NCBI RefSeq assembly: GCF_000478585.1
Contig: NZ_ARWI01000001.1
Coordinates: 1,364,001-1,428,000 of the forward strand
DNA: 64,000 nucleotides
Source: Thiomicrorhabdus sp. Kp2
GTDB lineage: Bacteria; Pseudomonadota; Gammaproteobacteria; Thiomicrospirales; Thiomicrospiraceae
Reading direction: 5' to 3'
Below are positions 17,119-25,341 of the stretch, piece after piece. Positions within the stretch are counted from its first letter, which is position 1; every line of letters starts with the position of its first letter. The translations under genes were made by a program, and so were the position numbers. A model generated the notes under the pieces. The model did not search any database, was not told the origin of the DNA, and saw only the letters and a program-made list of their open reading frames with translations.

Positions 17119-17535
17119 ATGGAGTTTAAATTAGTGGGCGACGAAGTTACCAAAAGTTCAGAGAAAAGTGATCCAAATAAAGAATTTGCTAATGCACTTG
17201 TAGAAGCGGCATCAGAGCCTCTTAAAGACATCGTTGGTCAGTTCTTTCCAACCAAAGAAGAGCGTCAGTCTGACCGGGATCACAGAGCAGATCTTCTGCG
17301 TTTTGAACGAGATAAACATTCATCAGAGGTTTCTCGATTTGAGAAAGAGCACAATGAAAATATTAAAAATAACTCCTTTTTTCGATGGGTTGGAGGGATA
17401 GGTTTAATAATTGCAGCCATAGGAGGCTTTGCACTTATCATTATAAACAAAGAGTGTTTGGGTACAGGGATATTGACTACCGCTTTGGGAACGGGCCTTG
17501 GCTTTATGGCAGGACGACAACCAAAATCCGATTAA
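17119..17535 (+). CDS. Hypothetical two-TM protein with charged coiled-coil region
   Basis: This 138-aa protein has a charged, helical, probably coiled-coil region (about 45-85, rich in Arg/Glu/Asp/His) followed by membrane segments at about 88-109 and 113-131. No family is recognised. No good ribosome site precedes ATG 17119. The frame is open upstream to 17038 without another ATG, so the start is uncertain. Confidence 0.55.
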   Translation: MEFKLVGDEVTKSSEKSDPNKEFANALVEAASEPLKDIVGQFFPTKEERQSDRDHRADLLRFERDKHSSEVSRFEKEHNENIKNNSFFRWVGGIGLIIAAIGGFALIIINKECLGTGILTTALGTGLGFMAGRQPKSD

Positions 17536-17545
17536 CCGATTTGTA

Positions 17546-17940
17546 AGATTAGTCAACCTACACTGGAAGTTCTACAAGGATTTCTTTAGGCTTCACCTTG
17601 CATAAGACCAGCAATCACTGGATTTATTAATTTCTTAAAATGTGCTTACGACATTAACATCACATTAGATTCGATACCTAAAACGATTACTTTTGAACGT
17701 CCTTATTTGAGCACAAAAATGCTAAAAAACGCTTTATTGATATTCTAAAGAAATGTAAAGAGCTTGAAGTGCCAGATGAAGAATTACTTAGAATTGCTAT
17801 TTCATACTTACATGGACTTGAAGTTCCTGAGTTCGTAAAACTTTCTCTTGACGACATTTTAAAGAATAAGGCTGGTGAATATTATTTACGACTTGCGAAT
17901 GAAAAGTTTCATTTTATTATAGAATTTAAAGGCGAATATA
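17546..17940 (+). pseudogene. Broken second copy of the 3' half of the recombinase-like gene
   Basis: Roughly 390 bp closely resembles the end of the gene at 14740-15876, with matching segments such as AITGFINFL, ERPYLSTKML and NKAGEYYLRLANE. It carries in-frame stops and frameshifts (for example a stop shortly after the PSQ/TLEVLQG segment and a frame change near 17730). The 5' half is missing. Confidence 0.8.
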
Positions 17941-17943
17941 TGT

Positions 17944-17973
17944 CTTGAATTCGCATAATAAGTCAAAAACTTA
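17944..17973 (+). repeat. Second, half copy of the CTTGAATTCGCAT repeat
   Basis: CTTGAATTCGCATAATAAGT matches the left arm of the dyad at 14194 with one change, but the right arm is reduced to ACTTA. It follows the broken recombinase-like copy directly. Confidence 0.6.
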
Positions 17974-18253
17974 ACTTTATTACCTCTGTCACTAGTTGAA
18001 ATTGAAATACATTATTTTGAGAAGTTAAAAGGTGTCTAAGTTTTCAGGACCTTACCAGTACCCTAGAAGCTTCTTTAAACGGTAAACTCAACTCAAAAAG
18101 TAAGCTCAATAAAAAGACCAGCGTAAACGCCCTTCCTGCGTACATTATTTTTAATATACTTACATGAATGGTTCGTAAAATTAAAATGTGGCGTACTTGA
18201 TTCATTTGAAAACAGGAACAGCTTAATTATTTAAAGGCTAAGCATAAAAAAAT
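17974..18253. other. Intergenic, no recognised feature
   Basis: I see no open frame, repeat or structure that I can support in these 280 bp. Confidence 0.4.
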
Positions 18254-18589
18254 ATGGACCTAATAATTCAAGACTCAAAAAAAATAATTGCGACCCTTGC
18301 CAATCTCTGCAAAAAGGGTAATTTACAAGTTGAGTTTGAGGTTTTATCTCAAGGAACATCGACTATTGAAGTTTCAGGTTATGATAATTGGAACGGAGGA
18401 ACTACCTCCTACAGTATTTACATTCAAGTTCCGTTGGAGCTATACGCTGATACTGAATCAGAGCTCAAAACAATAGAACAAAATATAGCCGATAAAGCAA
18501 AATTACTGTTTCGAACTTACGGTCAAGTTTGGTTCGAGGAGGTTGTGATTGCGCCTCAATTAAGTATAGAGGTACAAGGAAAGGCTTAA
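18254..18589 (+). CDS. Hypothetical protein, 111 aa
   Basis: A soluble alpha/beta protein of no family I recognise. The second half is acidic (ELYADTESELKTIEQN), and the end has alternating hydrophobic strands (VWFEEVVIAPQLSIEV). No ribosome site is obvious before ATG 18254. Its 3' end overlaps the frame of the WYL regulator. It might be a genuine small gene of the same module, with codon use similar to its neighbours. Confidence 0.5.
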   Translation: MDLIIQDSKKIIATLANLCKKGNLQVEFEVLSQGTSTIEVSGYDNWNGGTTSYSIYIQVPLELYADTESELKTIEQNIADKAKLLFRTYGQVWFEEVVIAPQLSIEVQGKA

Positions 18590-19370
18590 GTTCATCGACT
18601 TATGCGCTTATGTACTGGGCTATGTTAATAGAAGTCTACTTACATCCAGATTCAGCATTGAGTCTGCGTATGCATCACGTGATATTAAAAAATATCAAGA
18701 AGAGACCTTTGAAAAACTCTCTTACAACACTTCTCTAAAGGCTTATGTACCTGTTGGTTGGTTTGAACCAACATTCAAACACACCTTTGAAGACGCTTTT
18801 TTATTGATTAGTGAAGGAGCACAAAAAATCCGTTTCATACCGAAGCTAGCCGAAACTCAGGTTGTTACTTCTATACCAGGAGTTGAACCTGATTTAAAAA
18901 TCATTGCACCGGTGTTGAGAACATTAAGTCGTGGGTTAAAAGTTGAGATAGAGTACATTTCTACTTCTTCAGGAGTGTCAACTAGACTGATTGCACCCCA
19001 TTCATTGATCGCGGCAGGTAACTTTAAATACGTCAGAGCCTTTGACCATAAAACTGCTGAATTCAGAGCCTTCAAACTGAATAGAATCGTTAATGCAAGA
19101 CCTACCTCTTGGAAAATTGGGAAAGAAATGAATAAAGATTCAGATCAGGAATGGAATAAAAAAGTGATCTTGAAACTTACTGCAAATAGGAACTTGAAGC
19201 ACAAAGAATCTATCGAATTCGATTTCGGGCTAATTAATGGCTATAAGGAGGTCAAAATTCGAAAGGCTCTAATCCCGTTCTTCCTTATGGATTGGAACAT
19301 TGCACCTCAAGAACATGAACACTTGCCAGCTACATTGTTCCCTCTCGAAGTTAAAAAAATAATACAATAA
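18570..19370 (+). pseudogene. CapW/BrxR-like WYL-domain regulator lacking a clear start codon
   Basis: From 18570 the open frame reads RYKERLKFIDLCAYVLGYVNRS then SRFSIESAYASRDIKKYQE, a winged-helix DNA-binding domain as in BrxR/CapW. A WYL domain follows (KVEIEYIS..., LIAPHSLI, KYVRAFD), then a C-terminal WCX-like part. These regulators repress CBASS, BREX and related defence operons. About 266 residues are present against a usual 280-300. No ATG, GTG or TTG lies in frame before the conserved helix, and a stop sits at 18567-18569. It is therefore 5'-truncated, or it uses an unusual start. The first conventional start in frame (TTG 18804) would delete the DNA-binding domain. Confidence 0.65.
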
Positions 19371-19447
19371 GTTGTTTTACCCATAAAGGGAAAGTTAATT
19401 TATTACAGCTATACCTGTAATCTAATCAAAACCTATAAGGAAAAAAT

Positions 19448-19651
19448 ATGACACAAGAAGCGATATTCTCAGTTGGCGATTTGGTTAAACTAAAATCAGG
19501 TGGGCCAGTCATGACCGTACACAAAGTAAACACCGGAATGCAAGATCTTCTTTCAGGATCATATATTTGCCAGTGGTTTGCAGGCAAGAAACTGGATCAG
19601 GGAACTTTCAAACAAGAATCTCTTGAAACAGTTGAGTTGTCCGCGCAATGA
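19448..19651 (+). CDS. YodC-family (DUF2158) small protein
   Basis: This 67-aa protein has the family pattern: FSVGDLVKLKSGGPVMTV at the start and a cysteine-tryptophan segment (YICQWFAG) in the middle, as in DUF2158/YodC. It has a clear ribosome site (AAGGAAAAA) before the ATG. The function of the family is unknown. It overlaps the next gene by 4 bp (ATGA), so the two are coupled. Confidence 0.8.
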   Translation: MTQEAIFSVGDLVKLKSGGPVMTVHKVNTGMQDLLSGSYICQWFAGKKLDQGTFKQESLETVELSAQ

Positions 19652-19914
19652 ACGAAATCCAAATAGCCACCTGGATGCAGCAGCAGCTCAATAAAGATGG
19701 CTGTCTATATCAAGATGACGTTGTCGATTACATCGTCAAACAAAGACAAGAATCATTGTTAAGGGAAAATGCGGAAGGAAACCTTGCCTTAGGTCTGAAA
19801 GTTCTTAACGCGTTTAAATCCCTTAATGAGCATGACGTGGTTTGGGTTATTCCAGATAAATATTGGAGATTCCGAGTTCCAGAGGATGATGTTGGACGAA
19901 ATGCATCCGGATAA
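19648..19914 (+). CDS. Small conserved protein (DUF6953-like)
   Basis: This 88-aa protein has the layout WMxxxL..G.LYQxDxVDYI near the N-terminus and VVWVIPDKYWRFRVPED near the end. I associate this with an uncharacterised small-protein family (DUF6953, from memory). There is no signal peptide or membrane segment. It is translationally coupled to the DUF2158 gene; such pairs are often seen in mobile DNA. The function is unknown. Confidence 0.65.
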   Translation: MNEIQIATWMQQQLNKDGCLYQDDVVDYIVKQRQESLLRENAEGNLALGLKVLNAFKSLNEHDVVWVIPDKYWRFRVPEDDVGRNASG

Positions 19915-20009
19915 AAAAATCGTAATTAATTTTAATTCGACTTCTTGTGAGCTTCTATGCTTCATAAATATTAAGCTTAATTGAGTTCATCAATAGGATA
20001 AAGTAACTT

Positions 20010-20999
20010 ATGGATTGGTTTAAAACCGCTCTTTGGCAACCAATAAAAAATCATATCGCCATTTCAATGATGCTATTTGGTATTTCTTTAATAGCTCTTG
20101 GAGTAATCGTCACGTACGAAAAGCTTGACTGGTTATCAAAACTTCTTCTTCACTCGGGAAGTGCCGCTCTCGGTGGTGGGGTATTTGCTGTCATCCTAAA
20201 ATCTGCCCAGTTTACTGAAATATTCCAAAAACATATTGCGACGGTTTTTTATGACCCGTTAAAAATTGATGATGAGATGCTGTTAGAACATCGTTGGATG
20301 GTCTTATCAGAGTCTTTATTACGCGGTACGCTACCAATTTCATATGAATCTGCCTCAGAGCGTATTTACAAACAGTTTTTTAATAAAGAACGCGACTATC
20401 ACTTTGAAAATTACCGTGCAGTTTTTGATATTGAGGTCGATGACGATGGAAACATGACAATTCATCAACTTACAAAAACTAATCTAATTATTTCTCCCCA
20501 TGCCGAAGATCCTATCTTAGTTCAAGATTTTTCTTTAAGTCAGGCTGAAAGTGCATCTATTGGCCATTTATACATTAATGGATCAGATACTGATGCATCT
20601 GGAAAGCCTCTTACAGAATATTACGAGCAAAGCTGCGATGATACTGATGAGACGTTCTTTAAGCTTAAATTGCCATTAAAAAATTGTTTAAAATCAGGAA
20701 GCAACCATCAAGATGCTTGCCTCGAGTTCGAGCGTAAGGTAATCACTCGTCAAAAAATTGATTCAGAGCCATATATGTTTGTAAATATCAGTCGATATAT
20801 AAAAGGAGCTCGTATTAGAGCGAGAGTTAGTTCTGGATTTGATGTTAAATTTAATCATTCACATATTGGGCGACAAGAGGAAAAAAGTGGTAAGATTGAT
20901 TCTGAAAACTTTAAAAGATGGACGTTGGCAGAAAAAGATGAGTTGATATTGCCTGGACAGGCTTATATAATTTTCGCGGTACCTGCTTCAGAAGCATAA
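20010..20999 (+). CDS. Hypothetical membrane protein with large soluble domain
   Basis: The 329-aa protein has two membrane segments (about 16-35 and 44-64) with a short loop. A soluble domain of about 260 residues, probably cytoplasmic, follows; it is rich in beta strands toward the end. No family is recognised. The 2-TM plus sensor/effector layout recalls membrane-anchored defence effectors, but no catalytic motif is evident. It has a weak ribosome site (AGGATAAAG) and is followed by a terminator about 100 bp downstream. Confidence 0.7.
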   Translation: MDWFKTALWQPIKNHIAISMMLFGISLIALGVIVTYEKLDWLSKLLLHSGSAALGGGVFAVILKSAQFTEIFQKHIATVFYDPLKIDDEMLLEHRWMVLSESLLRGTLPISYESASERIYKQFFNKERDYHFENYRAVFDIEVDDDGNMTIHQLTKTNLIISPHAEDPILVQDFSLSQAESASIGHLYINGSDTDASGKPLTEYYEQSCDDTDETFFKLKLPLKNCLKSGSNHQDACLEFERKVITRQKIDSEPYMFVNISRYIKGARIRARVSSGFDVKFNHSHIGRQEEKSGKIDSENFKRWTLAEKDELILPGQAYIIFAVPASEA

Positions 21000-21035
21000 G
21001 AAATCTTAGTACAAATAACTTTAGGAGTAAATTTT

Positions 21036-21062
21036 ATGAAACGCTCTACAGAGACTTTCTAA
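21036..21062 (+). other. Eight-codon mini-ORF with good ribosome site
   Basis: TTAGGAG lies nine bases before an ATG that opens MKRSTETF and then stops. It sits between the membrane-protein gene and the terminator. It may be the remnant start of a deleted gene; I have no functional claim. Confidence 0.3.
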
Positions 21063-21095
21063 TAATACATGTCTGCTTCATAAATCAAACTTAAT

Positions 21096-21123
21096 AAAAA
21101 CCCTGCTTTCCGCAGGGTTTTTA
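21096..21123 (+). terminator. Intrinsic terminator
   Basis: AAAACCCTGC and GCAGGGTTTTT form a perfect stem with a 4-nt loop, followed by a T-rich tract. It ends the plus-strand transcription unit that includes the 329-aa membrane protein. Confidence 0.88.
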
Positions 21124-21183
21124 TTATCCATTTACTGCCCTCTGAGCAGCTTAACCAGCGAAGCGATCGTTGCTAAGCGTTTT

Positions 21184-21474
21184 CTACATACTCATACCGA
21201 CCTCTACTTCAGATTGAGATTCATGTTCTTTACTGATTAGTGCGTTTAGTGTTGAGGTCACCTCATCAAGACTTAAGGATTTCATAACAACGACCCCAGC
21301 TGGATCTAAAAGCGTAAAAAAGCACCCAAGCACCTCTCCTGTATCAGGTTCGATTTCTAGTGAAACTGTAATGCAATACCCTTTAGTACAATAGATGTGC
21401 ACTTTTTCGTTTTTGACCTTATTATTTAGTTTGGAATTAGTGTTTATTTGAATTTTATTTCCAATCATTTTCAT
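21184..21474 (-). CDS. Hypothetical protein, 96 aa
   Basis: A small protein of no recognised family. It begins with a basic, asparagine-rich stretch, then a beta-rich core (VHIYCTKGYCITVSLEIE, LGCFFTLLDPAGVVVM) and an acidic helical tail. A ribosome site (TAGGAGAT) precedes the ATG, supporting real expression. It is transcribed away from the OGG gene and convergent with the membrane-protein unit. Confidence 0.6.
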   Translation of the reverse strand: MKMIGNKIQINTNSKLNNKVKNEKVHIYCTKGYCITVSLEIEPDTGEVLGCFFTLLDPAGVVVMKSLSLDEVTSTLNALISKEHESQSEVEVGMSM

Positions 21475-22035
21475 ATCTCCTAATTTTATTGAGTACAGCC
21501 AAAATTGGCCCCTCTTGCATGAGATTACTAATGCCTCATGGCTTAATCAATAGAGTTTTATATTTTTAACCTTAGAAATAAAATAGGCTATGGTAAGTTC
21601 CTATACTTAGCTATATCTATTATCGTTTCACAATTATGAATGAAAACAAGATTAATAAATTAAGTATTTTTAAGGTGAGATAATAAAAAATAAGAGTAGA
21701 AATGTTTCATGGTTTAGCAGTCCTATCAATGCAACAATTAATTTTTACATCTCCTCCATATTGAACAGCATGTATTGGGAGTGCAACAGGTTCCTCGCCT
21801 TGCTCAACTCGCTTAACATGCTCTTCCTGCAAATCAATATTTAAACGGTAAAAGCTCCATCACACCCCCTCAAAGCCTGGAGAAATCATAAAAAAACACT
21901 GAAAAACTTCTCAAGCTCTTGAAATATATTTTTTTTATAACTAATATATAATAAATTATATATTAGTTATAAACTTTAATATAAATTTATAATTACTTTC
22001 AATCTATCCTGGTTTTAACTTTAAAGATAATTTAT
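21475..22035. other. Long intergenic region before the OGG gene
   Basis: No gene is visible in 561 bp. It is AT-rich and contains the perfect palindrome described separately near its right end. The promoters of both the 96-aa gene and the OGG gene must lie here. Confidence 0.5.
21935..21972. promoter_or_regulatory. Perfect 38-bp AT palindrome upstream of the OGG gene
   Basis: Two 18-bp arms (TTATAACTAATATATAAT and its complement) flank AA. It ends 63 bp before the OGG start codon. The length and perfection suggest an operator for a dimeric regulator rather than chance in AT-rich DNA. It has no T-run typical of terminators, and its function is inferred from position only. Confidence 0.5.
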
Positions 22036-22893
22036 ATGCAGCAAACAGTATTTATAAAACAGCAAAACGCATCATATTTGAAATTAGACTTGCCTTTTGA
22101 GACGCAAGAAATCATCCCAAATGTAAGCTGGGGAAGTGTTCTTGAGTTTCCAAGCATTGCTTATTGGGTATATAAAGTAATTGAAAGAAGAACCACTAAA
22201 ACTCAAATCAATTACAAATTAGGCAATTCATTACTAGAAGAAACTGGTGCCTGCCTATTAGGGGGGCATGGTATACCAGCAGAGATTGGGTTAGCCGCCT
22301 TTGAACATATAAAAGCCAACAAGGTTTTTAATGGACAAAATTATGATAGAGAGCATCTAACAAATCTTCTATCACGCCCTCTCCAGTTAAAAAATGGTCG
22401 AAGCGTGAAATACCGATTTGCCAAACAAAAAGCACAATACTTAGAAGATGCCATCAGAAAAATAAATTCATCAAAAGCTCCTGAAACCTCAGGTAAAGAA
22501 TTAAGAAATTGGCTTTTAGATATTAAAGGCATTGGCCCTAAAACTGCATCATGGATTGCAAGAAACTGGCTCAATGCCAACGATGTCGCGATACTAGATA
22601 TTCACATATTAAGAGCTGGAATATTAGCGGGCTTTTTCCCTGAAGACCTGAACGTTGAAAAAAACTATTTTGAGTTGGAAGAAATTTTTTTAAATGTTGC
22701 AAAAGCAATTAAAATAGATGCTTCAGAGCTAGATGCGGTCATTTGGTATGAAATGCAACGTTCAAAAACTGCATTACAACTATTGAATTCAAGGAAAATC
22801 AGGCAACCGAAAAAAGCAAAACGGGATATTGAAATGTCATTTTCGTTCACCTACCAGAGCAGCGCCGACCCCTATAAAGTCGCGATCATTTGA
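22036..22893 (+). CDS. OGG-type HhH-GPD DNA glycosylase-like protein
   Basis: The 285-aa protein has the helix-hairpin-helix LDIKGIGPKTASWIARN, with K169 aligned to the catalytic lysine of OGG1. D188 in AILDIHI aligns to the catalytic aspartate, so base excision with beta-lyase chemistry is plausible. The N-terminal domain differs from housekeeping Ogg/MutY. OGG-fold proteins of this type are known accessories of type IV CBASS next to QueC-like proteins. Its 3' end overlaps the SagB-like gene by 57 bp on the other strand, so it is convergent with, not cotranscribed with, the QueC operon. Confidence 0.85.
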   Translation: MQQTVFIKQQNASYLKLDLPFETQEIIPNVSWGSVLEFPSIAYWVYKVIERRTTKTQINYKLGNSLLEETGACLLGGHGIPAEIGLAAFEHIKANKVFNGQNYDREHLTNLLSRPLQLKNGRSVKYRFAKQKAQYLEDAIRKINSSKAPETSGKELRNWLLDIKGIGPKTASWIARNWLNANDVAILDIHILRAGILAGFFPEDLNVEKNYFELEEIFLNVAKAIKIDASELDAVIWYEMQRSKTALQLLNSRKIRQPKKAKRDIEMSFSFTYQSSADPYKVAII

Positions 22894-23493
22894 AATTTCA
22901 CAAGCCTGACTTCCTCCTAAACTACCTAAAGGGCAATACGACAAATCTAAATATTCTGCAACCAACGACTGTGTTGCTAAGATTGCCCCACTATCCCTGT
23001 ACGCCAGCTCCAACGGTGACTTATATTTAACCGCCAGCCTTGATAAATCACATACAAACCAAATGAGGGCAGCAGAATTTGCATCTATAACCATCTGGTA
23101 AGATTCTTGGATAAACTGATTAATACTCTCTGAGTTCAGCGAAATTAGCTCAGCAGAGTTTTCAATAGGATTATAGTGAAACCAGCTCTTATGCTGTGGC
23201 AACCAAAACACTATTTCAACTGAATGTAACCCGCCTGCTGAAATAACTGGTCTGTGCTGAACCTCATGCCCTAACTCTGATAAGCCAACAGTTAATGTTC
23301 TATTCGATAAGTAAAAAAGGTGTCCAATTCTCTGTAGATCAATACAGTCAAACCTGCGGTGAGTCTCTCTTGATTCTAGAACTTCAATAAAACCAGCATG
23401 ATTTCTTACCGGACTAGACAATGGATAAGAAACTGGTGAATTAAATTTATAAAACCGCCCAAAAAAGTCATCCAAAGCTTTATCTTCTCTCAT
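22837..23493 (-). CDS. SagB/nitroreductase-like FMN oxidoreductase
   Basis: This 218-aa protein fits the SagB/ThcOx branch of the nitroreductase fold: ESRETHRRF near the N-terminus (FMN phosphate), HRPVISAGGLHSVEIVFWL, then the helix AYRDSGAILATQSLVAEYL and LGSLGG. SagB enzymes oxidise azolines in peptide natural products; nitroreductase relatives reduce varied substrates. It overlaps the QueC-like gene by 14 bp, so it is the last gene of a four-gene operon. Its role with QueC and PfkB partners is unknown to me and is the most unusual part of the cassette. Confidence 0.78.
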   Translation of the reverse strand: MREDKALDDFFGRFYKFNSPVSYPLSSPVRNHAGFIEVLESRETHRRFDCIDLQRIGHLFYLSNRTLTVGLSELGHEVQHRPVISAGGLHSVEIVFWLPQHKSWFHYNPIENSAELISLNSESINQFIQESYQMVIDANSAALIWFVCDLSRLAVKYKSPLELAYRDSGAILATQSLVAEYLDLSYCPLGSLGGSQACEISNDRDFIGVGAALVGERK

Positions 23494-24082
23494 TTTTTAG
23501 TAAATACTGCATAGTCGATGAATGCTTATAACAACCTCTACATTGACTACAAGGAATATTCGATTTATGACACGAGTGAGCAATACCTAAAAGGCTTGCA
23601 GGAGCTCCGGCATTATCCAACAATTCAAACGCTGTTAAATCTATGGCTGGTACCGAAACCCTTAACCCACCTTCCTGATATTCAAGCAACTCACTTATTA
23701 AATTATAAAATTCTATGGTTCCATCACTATGATACTGATCAGACTTTACCGAACCTAGGATAATCTCTTGAACTCCCAATTCAAGAGCCTTTGATGCAGC
23801 CAACGTGATCAACAATTGATTTCTAAATGGCCACCAATCAGACTCCGGTGCAAAACGTGAAGACTCAGCATTCAGCAAATCACCACTACCAATTGCAGAA
23901 CAGTTTATAGAAATAACATGATGTTCAATACCTAATTCATCACATACTTTTCTGGCTGCACTAACTTCAGCCTCAGCACAAACCTGTCCATAATTAAGTG
24001 TTATTGCAGCATCAGGCCTAAGCCAATAAGCAAGAGCAATAGAATCTAAACCTCCCGAAAGCAATAAACATTTTTTTATCAT
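23480..24082 (-). CDS. QueC-like 7-deazaguanine synthase homologue
   Basis: QueC converts 7-carboxy-7-deazaguanine to preQ0 using ATP. This 200-aa homologue keeps the PP-loop S9-GGLDS14, the PFRNQLL motif and the four zinc cysteines C171, C178, C181 and C184. The substrate-loop region (GSVKSDQYHSDGT) differs from housekeeping QueC. No queD, queE or queF is nearby, so it is not the queuosine operon. QueC-like Cap9 of type IV CBASS is reported to attach a deazaguanine to a protein terminus, and this copy may do similar chemistry. The gap to the upstream gene is only 4 bp. Confidence 0.88.
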   Translation of the reverse strand: MIKKCLLLSGGLDSIALAYWLRPDAAITLNYGQVCAEAEVSAARKVCDELGIEHHVISINCSAIGSGDLLNAESSRFAPESDWWPFRNQLLITLAASKALELGVQEIILGSVKSDQYHSDGTIEFYNLISELLEYQEGGLRVSVPAIDLTAFELLDNAGAPASLLGIAHSCHKSNIPCSQCRGCYKHSSTMQYLLKNERR

Positions 24083-24086
24083 CTAC

Positions 24087-25331
24087 TCAGACCCATGACA
24101 CAGCATAAATAGAGGATGTAAAATCTTTATAAATAAAGCATCCGGTTCCCTCATACATTTTTAACTCTTCACTTGTAGAGTCTTCTGCAAAAATTACTAC
24201 TTTTTTACCAGCTTTAATTGCATATCCAACTTCAAACAAAGTTCCCGGATCTCTACCATCAAAAATGGCGTATAAAACATCACATTCTTCAATTCCTTGA
24301 ATATCTTTTTCAACCACCTTTTCTGCAGAGCCTATTCCAACATCATGGTAGGGAGAAAACACATCAAATCCGGCGTTTTGTAAATGAATCCTGGTTTCAT
24401 TAATCATCCACATCTGACTCAAGCTAAAAAAAGGACCCGCTAGGTAAACATTTAACGGCTCTGTAGATTGTTGCAAACACGGTAAACTGCTATATTGCTT
24501 CACATCCATTCGCATTGGATAAGCTGATGAGTCACAATAAAACGCTGTTGATGCAGATGCATTAACAACCGCCTCAATTAAAGACAACTCTTTACAAGCC
24601 CAAAAATATGTAAAAGATGATGAAAATATATCTCCTGAACCTATGGGGAAGACATTTTTCGTAATAAACGGGGAAATCCACTTCGAGATTTTGTCAATCG
24701 AAGAATAACAAAAAGCTCCTTTTGTTCCGCTTTTAATAACTACCGCATAAGCGCCCTCTTCATTTAGTAGCCATTCAGCCAAAATCCTAACATCTACTTC
24801 TTTTTTCCCTTCTACGCGCTCGTACAACAACTTCGCTTCATTAGAATTAAGGATAATAACCAAAGAGCCAAAATTGCCTTTAAGCTCTTTATAGAGTTTT
24901 GGATTTTTTGAATCCTGAGGGTCATATACAACTTTTCCATGCCCTGTAACAACTGGATTAGCTTCAATCATGCCAAAAACAAGCGCATGAACACTGGGGC
25001 TATCAGCATCCACACAGAAATCACCACTCTTCAGAATATTTGGATAAATCTCGGGCTTTGATAATGGATGAAAATAATAAAATGCATAAGTGTTCTCAGC
25101 GGGAGTAAACTCACACGAAATCTCATCCATGAAAAAAGTTGATTTAACGGGGTCGATATCAGATTCATTTAGAAGAGAATGAAGACATACTTCTAACGTT
25201 ACACCGCCTTCATCCGACCTCTTTAAACTGGACAAAACCTTACAAGCTCTACCTGCTGAGCCTAACGTTTGATTATGAGAAGGCCAATCACACAACTCTT
25301 TATAACAACCTCCTACAACATTAATTTGCAT
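24087..25331 (-). CDS. PfkB-family kinase fused to nucleoside deoxyribosyltransferase domain
   Basis: The 414-aa protein has two domains. Residues 1-285 form a ribokinase/PfkB-like domain, with GSAGRAC near the start and the catalytic GSGD (D234) in PIGSGDIFSSSF. Residues 293-414 form a nucleoside 2-deoxyribosyltransferase-like domain: NVYLAGPFF, VFSPYHDVG, CDVLYAIFDGRDPGT and FEVGYA with the nucleophile E367. This suggests phosphorylation of a (deoxy)ribonucleoside and cleavage or exchange of its base. The fusion sits between a QueC-like gene and a 125-aa unknown with gaps of 4 and 10 bp, so a joint nucleobase pathway is likely. Confidence 0.85.
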   Translation of the reverse strand: MQINVVGGCYKELCDWPSHNQTLGSAGRACKVLSSLKRSDEGGVTLEVCLHSLLNESDIDPVKSTFFMDEISCEFTPAENTYAFYYFHPLSKPEIYPNILKSGDFCVDADSPSVHALVFGMIEANPVVTGHGKVVYDPQDSKNPKLYKELKGNFGSLVIILNSNEAKLLYERVEGKKEVDVRILAEWLLNEEGAYAVVIKSGTKGAFCYSSIDKISKWISPFITKNVFPIGSGDIFSSSFTYFWACKELSLIEAVVNASASTAFYCDSSAYPMRMDVKQYSSLPCLQQSTEPLNVYLAGPFFSLSQMWMINETRIHLQNAGFDVFSPYHDVGIGSAEKVVEKDIQGIEECDVLYAIFDGRDPGTLFEVGYAIKAGKKVVIFAEDSTSEELKMYEGTGCFIYKDFTSSIYAVSWV

Positions 25332-25341
25332 AAAATTAATC

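Noticed and set aside
18529-18738. Open frame of 69 codons between the 111-aa gene and the WYL gene
   Set aside because: It lies in a different frame over the conserved DNA-binding region of the WYL gene and resembles nothing.
23480-24082. Housekeeping queuosine gene queC
   Set aside because: No queD, queE or queF nearby, a divergent substrate loop, and location in a transposon cargo operon make a specialised role more likely.
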